Below are positions 16,350 through 23,678 of a stretch of DNA of 64,000 nt, one piece after another; positions within the stretch are counted from its first letter, which is position 1, and every line of letters starts with the position of its first letter. Origin of the DNA: Hydrotalea sp. GTDB taxonomy: Bacteria > Bacteroidota > Bacteroidia > Chitinophagales > Chitinophagaceae. Location: assembly GCA_027364735.1 (NCBI GenBank), contig DAHXOT010000043.1, forward strand, positions 1-64,000, read 5' to 3'. The translations under genes were made by a program, and so were the position numbers. The notes beneath the pieces are model-generated. The model searched no databases. It was not told where the DNA came from and worked only from the letters and a program-made list of their open reading frames with translations.

Positions 16350-18788
16350 TTATTTAGAATTTTCGTTTTGAATTTTAATTTTTTTAGAAATGGTAAAATA
16401 AAAAGTACTTCCTTCATTCAGTTTCGACTCAACCCATATTCTTCCGCCATGCCTTTCTACTATTTTTTTGGCAATGGCTAACCCTATACCCGTCCCCGAA
16501 TAATTTTCTTTACTCTGCAACCGCTGAAAAATAATAAATATTTTTTCGAAATATTTGGGGTCTATGCCCATTCCATTATCTTTTATGCAAAACTGCCATT
16601 CGGTATTTTTTTCTTCAACACTAACATCAACAATTGGCTGTTTGTCTGCACTTTTGTATTTAATGGCATTGCTAATAAGATTCTGGAAAAGTTGTACTAA
16701 CTGACTTCTGTTGCCAATAAGCGTAGGCAAATGAGCTATTGTTATACTACAGTTGTTTTCTGTAATGATTGATAATAAATTTTGATGCACTTCGAGTAAC
16801 ACTTCATCACAATCAACTTTTTGCATTATTTGGGTTTTGGCATTAAGCCGTGAGAATGACAATAAATCTAAAATTAGTCTTTTCATTCGCTCTGCACCAT
16901 CAACAGCAAAGTGAATATAACTACGGCCTTTTTCATCTAACACGTCATAATATTTAAGTTTTAATAAACCTAAAAAACTACTTACCATACGCAAAGGCTC
17001 TTGTAAATCGTGGCTGGCTACATAAGCAAATCTTTCTAACTCTTCGTTCGATGCAGCCAATTCTTCCACTTTTGTATTCAGTGCATGATTAACGTTTATA
17101 ACTTCTTCCTCAATTTGTTTTCGTTTGGTAATATCGGTTGAAAGAATAAATAAACCTTCAGGAACGGGTTGAATGCTTAAATCGTACCACTCAGTTGAGC
17201 CATCGGGGAAAGTAAATTTATTTTCCATACGATGCGGTGTACGATCTGTCATACATTGTTGAAGTATTTTAAACATTTCTGTATTTTCTATTCCCGGATA
17301 TTTTTCCATCATGGTAAATCCTAATAATTCTTCCGAGTTATATTTACTTTGCTCGGCTACAGAATTGTTTACAAAAATGTACCGCCAATCGAACCCAATA
17401 ATTTGTATGCCTTCGAGCATATTTTGTAATAAAAAGTGATACTTCTTTTCTTGCTCAATTACTATTTGTACTTTTTCTTCAACTATTTTTTCTAAACTGC
17501 TGTTAATTAAAATAAGTTTCTTTTCGGCAATATTACGTGCTCGAATGTTTTTATAAATGATAATAAACACGGTAAGTAATAGTACAAACAAAATAATTTT
17601 AAACAATAAAATAATTTTATTTATACTTGAAACAACTTTAGTATTTGCTCTTGCTCTAATAGCAAGCAACCTATATTCATCCGCTTCAATGTGTTTAATA
17701 ACCAACCTAATATTATCGGTAATTACCTTGCCATTATAATGTAATGCATTTGTTGAACCATAGACAAAATTGTGACCGGCTCTTATGGCAATAATTAGTT
17801 TACGGGTTTCTATACTTTGGTTTAACAAGGCAGTTAAACTATCTACTCTTATCAATTGAGTAGGATTATCGCTTACCAGTTGTTTTAATTGCTTAATAGC
17901 AATAGTAATATTTTTGTTGGCTTCAATATAGGGCGATAAAAACAAGGAATCTCCGGTAATGATATATCCTCTCGAACCGGTTTCAATATCAATTGCCCCA
18001 ATAAGTATTTGATTGGTTTTTAATAATACTTCATTGGTATGTTCAATCCCCTTTTCCGAAGAGATAATAGAGCTATTGTTTTTACCTATTCCATGAAAAA
18101 TAGAAATAACCAATAAAGAGATAATTGCAAAAAAGAAGAAAATTTTTTGTTGAAAATGATAGTTAATATATGCAAATGGCTTACTATAAAATACACCAAC
18201 ACATAGAATAATTAATAATATAACGGTTACCAGTCTAATACTTTCAGAATCCGATATAAAACTAAAATTAATGTTAAATATAATATTAATTAAAACCATG
18301 AACAAAGGAAATATAAAAGCCACTATTAAAACATGTAAAATAAAGTGAAACTTTTTTTTATTGATAAGTAAAAAAATAATACCCAGAATGGTACAGCAAT
18401 AAGCTGCAAAAGCACTCATACTACTAAACAACCATGTTTGCCATGTTAGATTTACTATTGCCAACTTTGTAAAATCATTTGTTCCTATAGTAAGTAAAAT
18501 ATATTGAACCAATATAAAAAAACTAATACCAAAAATTAAAATTGCCAAAAAAGTAAAAAAATATTTTTTGAATGTAGTAAGCGTTGGTGTATTTACTATA
18601 AGCAAAGCAATACTTGCAAGAAAAAGACATAAAGCAGTATTAAATTTAAGTACATAATGCTGCATTTGCCATGCTGTAAAATGGGTATATAAATTAAAGA
18701 AATATCCTATTAAAGTTAAGGCAGATATAGCTATGGTAATACTTGCAGCAGCAAGGGGAATATTTTTTTTTACAAGAGGGTTAATCAT
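16350..18788 (-). CDS. multi-TM CHASE3 sensor histidine kinase
   Basis: This 812-residue kinase has an unusually long membrane front: about seven hydrophobic helices between residues 10 and 232. A CHASE3-like extracytoplasmic segment follows (about 240-385, with GAIDIETGSRGYIITGDSLF) and a further TM at about 391-412. A coiled segment (415-450), a PAS domain (about 443-557, ending STDITKRK), HisKA with His593 in ASHDLQEPLR, and HATPase_c (LISNAIKYKSAD, DNGMGIDPKY, GTGIGLAI) follow. The kinase core is of the Cph1-like class. Compared with the kinase at 8906 it has one PAS fewer and an extra MASE-like membrane module. It is first gene of the minus-strand half of the island. Confidence 0.92.
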   Translation of the reverse strand: MINPLVKKNIPLAAASITIAISALTLIGYFFNLYTHFTAWQMQHYVLKFNTALCLFLASIALLIVNTPTLTTFKKYFFTFLAILIFGISFFILVQYILLTIGTNDFTKLAIVNLTWQTWLFSSMSAFAAYCCTILGIIFLLINKKKFHFILHVLIVAFIFPLFMVLINIIFNINFSFISDSESIRLVTVILLIILCVGVFYSKPFAYINYHFQQKIFFFFAIISLLVISIFHGIGKNNSSIISSEKGIEHTNEVLLKTNQILIGAIDIETGSRGYIITGDSLFLSPYIEANKNITIAIKQLKQLVSDNPTQLIRVDSLTALLNQSIETRKLIIAIRAGHNFVYGSTNALHYNGKVITDNIRLVIKHIEADEYRLLAIRARANTKVVSSINKIILLFKIILFVLLLTVFIIIYKNIRARNIAEKKLILINSSLEKIVEEKVQIVIEQEKKYHFLLQNMLEGIQIIGFDWRYIFVNNSVAEQSKYNSEELLGFTMMEKYPGIENTEMFKILQQCMTDRTPHRMENKFTFPDGSTEWYDLSIQPVPEGLFILSTDITKRKQIEEEVINVNHALNTKVEELAASNEELERFAYVASHDLQEPLRMVSSFLGLLKLKYYDVLDEKGRSYIHFAVDGAERMKRLILDLLSFSRLNAKTQIMQKVDCDEVLLEVHQNLLSIITENNCSITIAHLPTLIGNRSQLVQLFQNLISNAIKYKSADKQPIVDVSVEEKNTEWQFCIKDNGMGIDPKYFEKIFIIFQRLQSKENYSGTGIGLAIAKKIVERHGGRIWVESKLNEGSTFYFTISKKIKIQNENSK

Positions 18789-18902
18789 AGCCGAAAGTTT
18801 TTAAAAGAAGGATATTTTAACCAGTCAATTTTTACATTAGCCATTCTTTATAATACCAAAAAATAAATAGACTACTGCTAAAGTTACAACATATACTATT
18901 AA

Positions 18903-18932
18903 AAATTAAATTAAATTAAATTAAATTAAATT
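18903..18932. repeat. tandem AAATT pentamer, six copies
   Basis: Six perfect consecutive copies of AAATT (TTAAA in another phase) lie 115 bases upstream of the start codon of the multi-TM kinase gene and downstream of the rpsA terminator. It is a simple-sequence tract able to vary in length by slippage. Its place in the upstream region could affect promoter geometry (inference). Confidence 0.85.
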
Positions 18933-19003
18933 AAACTTAACTGAGCTTAATTGGCATTATTCATTACTCAAAAATGCGAGGCAAAATTGGTGCATGCCTA
19001 TAA

Positions 19004-19035
19004 AAAAAAGTCTCACTTTCCAGTGAGACTTTTTT
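19004..19035. terminator. bidirectional intrinsic terminator after rpsA
   Basis: AGTCTCACT (19009-19017) and AGTGAGACT (19022-19030) form a perfect 9-bp stem around TTCC, with A-runs on the left and T-runs on the right extending the pairing. On the minus strand it lies about 20 bases past the rpsA stop. Confidence 0.9.
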
Positions 19036-19054
19036 CTTTCGTATGAAGAAGGTA

Positions 19055-20956
19055 TTATTTGTCGTCGTTCTCGTCTTCCTTCAATTTTGCTTTAATTTCA
19101 GCCAACGCACCTAAATCGCCTAAAGTTGCTTTTTCAACTTTATTTTGAATATTTTTCACGGCTTTTTTAGTTTTTTCGGCTTCTGTTCTTGCTTCTTTTT
19201 TAGCAGCTTCTTTTACTTCAGCTTGAGCTTGTTCCCATATTCTGCTATGGCTTAGCACAATACGTTTTTCATTGCGATCGAACTCAATAACAACAAACTG
19301 TGTAGTTTCATCGGCAGTAACTGCTTTACCATCTTCCTTAGCCAAATGGCGATTAGGAGCAAACCCTTCTAAACCATATTGCAGTTGAACCAATGCCCCT
19401 TTATCGTCTCTGCGGGTTACAGTTCCTTCATGCACAGTACCAATAGCAAAAGTATCTTCCAATGCATTCCAAGGATCTTCTTCTAATTGTTTATGGCCTA
19501 ATTGTAATTTGCGATTTTCTTTATCAATTCCTAAGATGATAATATCAATTTGCTCGCCAACTTTTGTATATTCTGAAGGATGATTAAAGCGTTTTAACCA
19601 ACTTAAATCGCTAATATGAATCATACCACCAATTCCGGCTTCCAACTCAACAAATACACCATAAGGCGTGATATTTTTTACCAATCCTTTGTGTTTACTT
19701 GCTTCTGGGAAACGATTTTCAATAGTGCTCCAAGGATCTTCAGTCATTTTCTTAATAGATAAACTCATTTTGCGAGCATCCTTATCAAGCGTTACAACTT
19801 TAGCTGCATGTTCGTCGCCTAATTTAAAAAATTCTTTTGCATTAATAGGTGTATTAGCCCAAGTAATTTCACTTACGTGAACCAAACCTTCAACACCGGG
19901 TTGAATTTCTAAGAATGCACCATAATCTTCAATATTTACCACTTTACCTTTCACTACTTCACCTTCGGCTAAACCTGTAGGTAATACATCCCAAGGATGT
20001 GGTGTTAATTGTTTTAAACCAAGACTGATACGTTTTTTATCATCATCAAAGTCTAACACAACTACTTGTAATTTTTGATCCATTTTTACCACTTCACTTG
20101 GGTGCGAAATTCTACCCCAAGAAATATCGGTAATGTATAATAAACCATCTAATCCACCTAAATCCATAAATGCACCAAAGTCTGTAATATTTTTTACTGT
20201 ACCTTCTAATACTTGACCTTTCTCTAATTTAGAGATAATTTCGGCACGTTGTGCTTCAATATCACTTTCAATTAAAGCTTTGTGAGATACAACGGCATTT
20301 TTAATGGTTTCATTAATTTTAACCACTTTAAATTCCATTGTTTTACCAACAAACTGATCGTAATCTGTAACAGGTTTAACATCAATTTGAGAGCCCGGTA
20401 AAAAGGTTTCCATTCCAAAAACATCTACAATTAAGCCACCTTTTGTTTTGCTGGTAACAAATCCGGTAACAACTTCACCTGTTTTATGAATTTCAACAAT
20501 TCTTTCCCAAGCACGATGAATGCGAGCTTGTTTACGGCTAAGGTGTAAATGTCCGTTTCTGTCTTCTTTTTCAACCACCAATACTTCAACAATATCACCA
20601 ATTTTTAATCCCGGAATATCACGAAACTCGTTTAATGAAATAAGTCCATCACTTTTAAAGCCAATGTTAATTACCACATCGGTTTTAGTTAAGGCAACTA
20701 CATCTCCTTTTAAAATTTCGCCATCGGCAATACTTACAAAAGTGTTTTCGTAAACACTATCGTATTTAATTTTTTCTTCGGCACTGTACAAACTAACATT
20801 ACGTTTGTCAACACTCCAGTCAAAATCATCATGAGCTGTTTCAATAACAGGCTCGGCAACAGGTTCATTTGTTATCGCAGTAACTACTTCTGCAACTTCG
20901 GTTGCAGCAGCATTTTCCTGAGCATCTGCGTTTAATTGTTTGTTAATTAATATCAT
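19055..20956 (-). CDS. rpsA: 30S ribosomal protein S1
   Basis: The product is S1, which binds mRNA and helps the 30S subunit load it. Six S1/OB repeats are recognisable, for example GEILKGDVVALTKTDVVIN, GQVLEGTVKNITDFGAFMDL and GLVKNITPYGVFVELEAG. An acidic N-terminal tail (about 60 residues, Glu/Ala rich) and a charged Ala/Lys/Glu coiled tail flank them. The start is placed at MILINKQLNADAQEN (633 residues), because the upstream in-frame ATG at 20989 falls inside the promoter box at 20985-20995. S1 has special weight in Bacteroidota, which mostly do not use Shine-Dalgarno pairing. It is monocistronic, with its own promoter and terminator. Confidence 0.95.
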   Translation of the reverse strand: MILINKQLNADAQENAAATEVAEVVTAITNEPVAEPVIETAHDDFDWSVDKRNVSLYSAEEKIKYDSVYENTFVSIADGEILKGDVVALTKTDVVINIGFKSDGLISLNEFRDIPGLKIGDIVEVLVVEKEDRNGHLHLSRKQARIHRAWERIVEIHKTGEVVTGFVTSKTKGGLIVDVFGMETFLPGSQIDVKPVTDYDQFVGKTMEFKVVKINETIKNAVVSHKALIESDIEAQRAEIISKLEKGQVLEGTVKNITDFGAFMDLGGLDGLLYITDISWGRISHPSEVVKMDQKLQVVVLDFDDDKKRISLGLKQLTPHPWDVLPTGLAEGEVVKGKVVNIEDYGAFLEIQPGVEGLVHVSEITWANTPINAKEFFKLGDEHAAKVVTLDKDARKMSLSIKKMTEDPWSTIENRFPEASKHKGLVKNITPYGVFVELEAGIGGMIHISDLSWLKRFNHPSEYTKVGEQIDIIILGIDKENRKLQLGHKQLEEDPWNALEDTFAIGTVHEGTVTRRDDKGALVQLQYGLEGFAPNRHLAKEDGKAVTADETTQFVVIEFDRNEKRIVLSHSRIWEQAQAEVKEAAKKEARTEAEKTKKAVKNIQNKVEKATLGDLGALAEIKAKLKEDENDDK

Positions 20957-20984
20957 AAAAATTCCCGAGGGTTTTATTCGGGGT

Positions 20985-20995
20985 GGCAAAGGTAA
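20985..20995 (-). promoter_or_regulatory. promoter -7 box of rpsA
   Basis: On the minus strand the sequence is TTACCTTTGCC, matching TAnnTTTG. The same 11-mer recurs upstream of fusA and rpsL, and a near copy upstream of rpsJ and yidC. It ends about 28 bases before the chosen start codon. I do not see a matching TTG at the -33 distance here. Confidence 0.65.
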
Positions 20996-21200
20996 GGTTT
21001 CCGTATTTAAGAAGTATTTTTTTACAAAAAAAATAAGGTTTTTTCAAGCTGATACTCCATAATACTTTCAACCAAGTTGATTAAATATTGGTCATCCACT
21101 TTAGCTATCATCAGTATTTAATTTAACAATTTGGTTTAAATTTTAACTTACCAATATTAATAGTAATAACTATATTAGTTGTCTAAAACTTCACTTGTAT

Positions 21201-21491
21201 ATGAAAAAAATTTTCACCTTGCTGTTAGCTATTGCTTGTTTAGTTACAGTAACTTTTGCACAAACAAAAAAAGACGATAAATCGAAAGGTAAAGAACCTG
21301 TAAAAAAGGAAGCTGCCAAAACAAATATGGCAAAACCGGATGATGCAAAGCATTTAAAAAAAGATGGCACTCCGGATAAGCGATTTAAAGAAAATAAAGA
21401 AGAAAAACAAGAACACAAACATTTAAAAAAAGATGGCACTCCCGATATGCGTTATAAAGAAAATAAGGGAGAAGGAAAGAAAAAAAGTTAA
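21201..21491 (+). CDS. small secreted lysine-rich repeat protein
   Basis: This 96-residue product starts MKKIFTLLLAIACLVTVTFAQ, a clear Sec signal peptide. An in-frame ATG two codons earlier is less likely. The mature part is highly basic and Lys/Glu/Asp rich, and contains two copies of the motif KHLKKDGTPDxRxKENK, about 27 residues apart. No enzymatic motif is visible. Similar short proteins built from this motif occur in Bacteroidota (recollection, not checked), with unknown function. It is a single gene ending in a bidirectional terminator shared with the convergent flavoprotein gene. Confidence 0.85.
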   Translation: MKKIFTLLLAIACLVTVTFAQTKKDDKSKGKEPVKKEAAKTNMAKPDDAKHLKKDGTPDKRFKENKEEKQEHKHLKKDGTPDMRYKENKGEGKKKS

Positions 21492-21495
21492 CAAT

Positions 21496-21525
21496 AAAAA
21501 AGCAGAATCAAAATTCTGCTTTTTT
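21496..21525. terminator. bidirectional intrinsic terminator
   Basis: AGCAGAAT (21501-21508) pairs with ATTCTGCT (21513-21520) around CAAA, flanked by A5 and T5. It serves the small secreted protein gene on the plus strand and overlaps the stop codon of the flavoprotein gene on the minus strand. Confidence 0.9.
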
Positions 21526-22765
21526 ATTGCATGGATATTTCGGAAATATTTTTTGCGGCAATCCAAGCGGTAGTCCATGCATTTTGAAAGTTAAATCCGC
21601 CGGTAATTCCATCAATATTTAATACTTCTCCTGCAAAAAAAAGATGCTTCATTTTTTTACTTTGCATGGTATTTACATCAATTTCGTTTACAACAATTCC
21701 ACCACAGGTAACAAACTCTTCTTTAAACGTAGTTTTACCATTTACCTTCAACTCTTGTGCTGTAAGATTTTTTATTAATAGATATTGCTGTTTGGAAGTA
21801 AGTTCAGCCCATCGAATATTTTCATCAATAAAACTTTGTTGTAATAAATATTGCCATAACCTATTGGGCAGTTGAAATGGATTGGCATAACCCATTTTTT
21901 TGGTTGCTGAATTTATACGAAGTGTATGCCATTCTTCATGTAAGCTATTTTCGTTTTTATTACCTAACCAATTAACTACAATCACAAACTGATACTTCTT
22001 TTCATTCAATTCTTTGGCGGCAAAAGCAGATAGTTTTAAAATTACCGGACCACTTAAACCCCAATGCGTTAGTAGAATAGCACCTTGCTGTTGCAATTTT
22101 GTTCCGGCTATTTTTACAGCAACATTATTAACGCTAATGCCCATTAATTGGGTAATGCCTGCATTAGGAATATTAAATGAAAATAAAGAAGGTATCGGTT
22201 CGTCAATGGTATGCCCTATTTTTTTAAGCCAATCAAATTGTATTGATTTAGGATAACCTCCTGTAGCAATACATAAAAAATGGGCAGTAATAGTGGTAGC
22301 GTTGGATGTAATTATTGAAAATTCAGTTTCGTACTGTTGTATTTCAATTACTTCGCAGTTTACTCTCAACTCAATAGCATGTTTATTTATTTCGTTTAAA
22401 AAACAATCAATAATTGTTTGAGATGAATTGGTTGAAGGGAACATTCTTCCATCCGGTTCTGCTTTTAAAATAATATTTCTTTCTTTAAACCACTGGATAG
22501 TATGCTTTGGATTAAATTGATGAAAAGCCTTTCTCAAGAATTGTTGCCCTCGTGGATATTTCTTAGCTAACTCCTCAATATCAAAACAATCATTGGTAAC
22601 ATTGCATCTTCCTCCACCGCTAATTTTTACTTTGCTTAAAACCTTACTTGTTTTTTCTATAATAATAATTTTTAATGAAGGATTTATTGCAGCAGCATTG
22701 ATTGCACAAAAAAAACCGGCTGCACCACCGCCAATAACAAGTAATGTTTTCTGATTATTCATCAT
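21524..22765 (-). CDS. BaiN/HI0933-family FAD-dependent oxidoreductase
   Basis: This 413-residue flavoprotein has an N-terminal Rossmann FAD motif VIGGGAAGFFCAINAA followed by the acidic strand end IIIIEK. Next comes the family's SGGGRCNVTND motif (about 50-60). The C-terminal FAD contact is FFAGEVLNIDGITGGFNFQ (about 375-395). Members (YhiN, HI0933, BaiN) are annotated as aminoacetone oxidase-like or bile-acid reductases, but most are uncharacterised, so the substrate is not assigned. It is 29 bases downstream of map on the same strand, but a hairpin separates them. In many relatives alpha-operon ribosomal genes would follow map instead. Confidence 0.88.
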   Translation of the reverse strand: MMNNQKTLLVIGGGAAGFFCAINAAAINPSLKIIIIEKTSKVLSKVKISGGGRCNVTNDCFDIEELAKKYPRGQQFLRKAFHQFNPKHTIQWFKERNIILKAEPDGRMFPSTNSSQTIIDCFLNEINKHAIELRVNCEVIEIQQYETEFSIITSNATTITAHFLCIATGGYPKSIQFDWLKKIGHTIDEPIPSLFSFNIPNAGITQLMGISVNNVAVKIAGTKLQQQGAILLTHWGLSGPVILKLSAFAAKELNEKKYQFVIVVNWLGNKNENSLHEEWHTLRINSATKKMGYANPFQLPNRLWQYLLQQSFIDENIRWAELTSKQQYLLIKNLTAQELKVNGKTTFKEEFVTCGGIVVNEIDVNTMQSKKMKHLFFAGEVLNIDGITGGFNFQNAWTTAWIAAKNISEISMQ

Positions 22766-22777
22766 TCAAAAATAAAA

Positions 22778-22796
22778 AAGCCCCAATAAAGGGCTT
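22778..22796 (-). terminator. intrinsic terminator after map
   Basis: On the plus strand AAGCCC (22778-22783) pairs with GGGCTT (22791-22796) around a 7-base loop. Reading leftwards, the stem is followed by T6 (complement of 22774-22779). It overlaps the map stop codon. Confidence 0.75.
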
Positions 22797-23598
22797 AATA
22801 ATATTTTGTATTTAAATTAGGATTCAACTTTTCTGCAGCTTCAATAATACTATAGTCGGATAAGATTAAAGCTTTATCTTTTTTAACGCAAACATCATGT
22901 TCAAAATGTACCGATGGTTTTCCATCGGCAGTTTTTACAGTCCACCCATCTTTATCGGTATACACTTCTTTTTTACCTAAGTTAATCATTGGTTCAATGG
23001 CTATAACTAAATTTTCTTTCAGCTTTGGACCATTGCCTCGTTTGCCATAATTCGGCACTTGTGGGTCTTCGTGCAATGATCTTCCTAACCCATGCCCTAC
23101 CAATTCCCTTACTACACCATACCCATATTTTTTTTCGGTATGCTCTTGTATGGCAGATGCAATATCGCCCACTCTATTCCCAACAATCGCTTTTTCAATA
23201 CCTTTATACAAGCTCTCTTTAGTTGCTTTCACTAATTGCAAAACTTCATCGTTTACTTCTCCTAAAATAAAAGTATATGCATGATCGCCATGCCATCCAT
23301 TTAAAATAACACCCATATCGATAGAAACAATATCACCCTCTTTTAAAGCAATATTATTAGGAAATCCGTGTACTACCACATCATTAATACTTGCACAAAC
23401 ATTATGCGGATATCCATGATAATTATAAAACGAAGGAATAGCTTTATGATCTTGCACAAAGGTTTTACATAATGTATCAATTTGAATAGTGGCAACTCCG
23501 GGTTGAAGCATTTTTGCCACTTCGGCAAGTGTTTTACTTACCAATAAGGCGGCTTCTTTCATTAATGCAATTTCCGTTTCTGTTTTATAATAAATCAT
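22795..23598 (-). CDS. map: type I methionine aminopeptidase
   Basis: This 267-residue enzyme removes the initiator methionine from nascent proteins. All five metal ligands are present at the family positions: Asp94 (SIDMG), Asp105 (WHGDHAY), His169 (VGHGLGR), Glu202 (AIEPM) and Glu233 (HFEHDV), with His78 in VVVHGF. The start is set at MIYYKTETEIALMK, the usual N-terminus. In-frame ATGs at 23616 and 23673 would place the start in or near the secY terminator hairpin. It lies downstream of secY in the usual spc order but beyond a terminator. Confidence 0.95.
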   Translation of the reverse strand: MIYYKTETEIALMKEAALLVSKTLAEVAKMLQPGVATIQIDTLCKTFVQDHKAIPSFYNYHGYPHNVCASINDVVVHGFPNNIALKEGDIVSIDMGVILNGWHGDHAYTFILGEVNDEVLQLVKATKESLYKGIEKAIVGNRVGDIASAIQEHTEKKYGYGVVRELVGHGLGRSLHEDPQVPNYGKRGNGPKLKENLVIAIEPMINLGKKEVYTDKDGWTVKTADGKPSVHFEHDVCVKKDKALILSDYSIIEAAEKLNPNLNTKYY

Positions 23599-23620
23599 AT
23601 TATTACGGCGTGTCATCTTT

Positions 23621-23653
23621 AAAAAAAACCTGTTGGTGTTAATTCCAACAGGT
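23621..23653 (-). terminator. intrinsic terminator between secY and map
   Basis: ACCTGTTGG (23628-23636) and CCAACAGGT (23645-23653) make a perfect 9-bp stem around TGTTAATT. On the minus strand it is followed by a T-run (complement of A8 at 23621-23628). It lies 23-30 bases upstream of the map start, so map is either attenuated from secY or has its own weak promoter. Confidence 0.85.
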
Positions 23654-23678
23654 CGATAAATTTCAATAAACAAATATT

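Noticed and set aside
20957-20989. Eleven-residue N-terminal extension of S1
   Set aside because: Its ATG lies within the promoter -7 box, so it cannot be in the main transcript.
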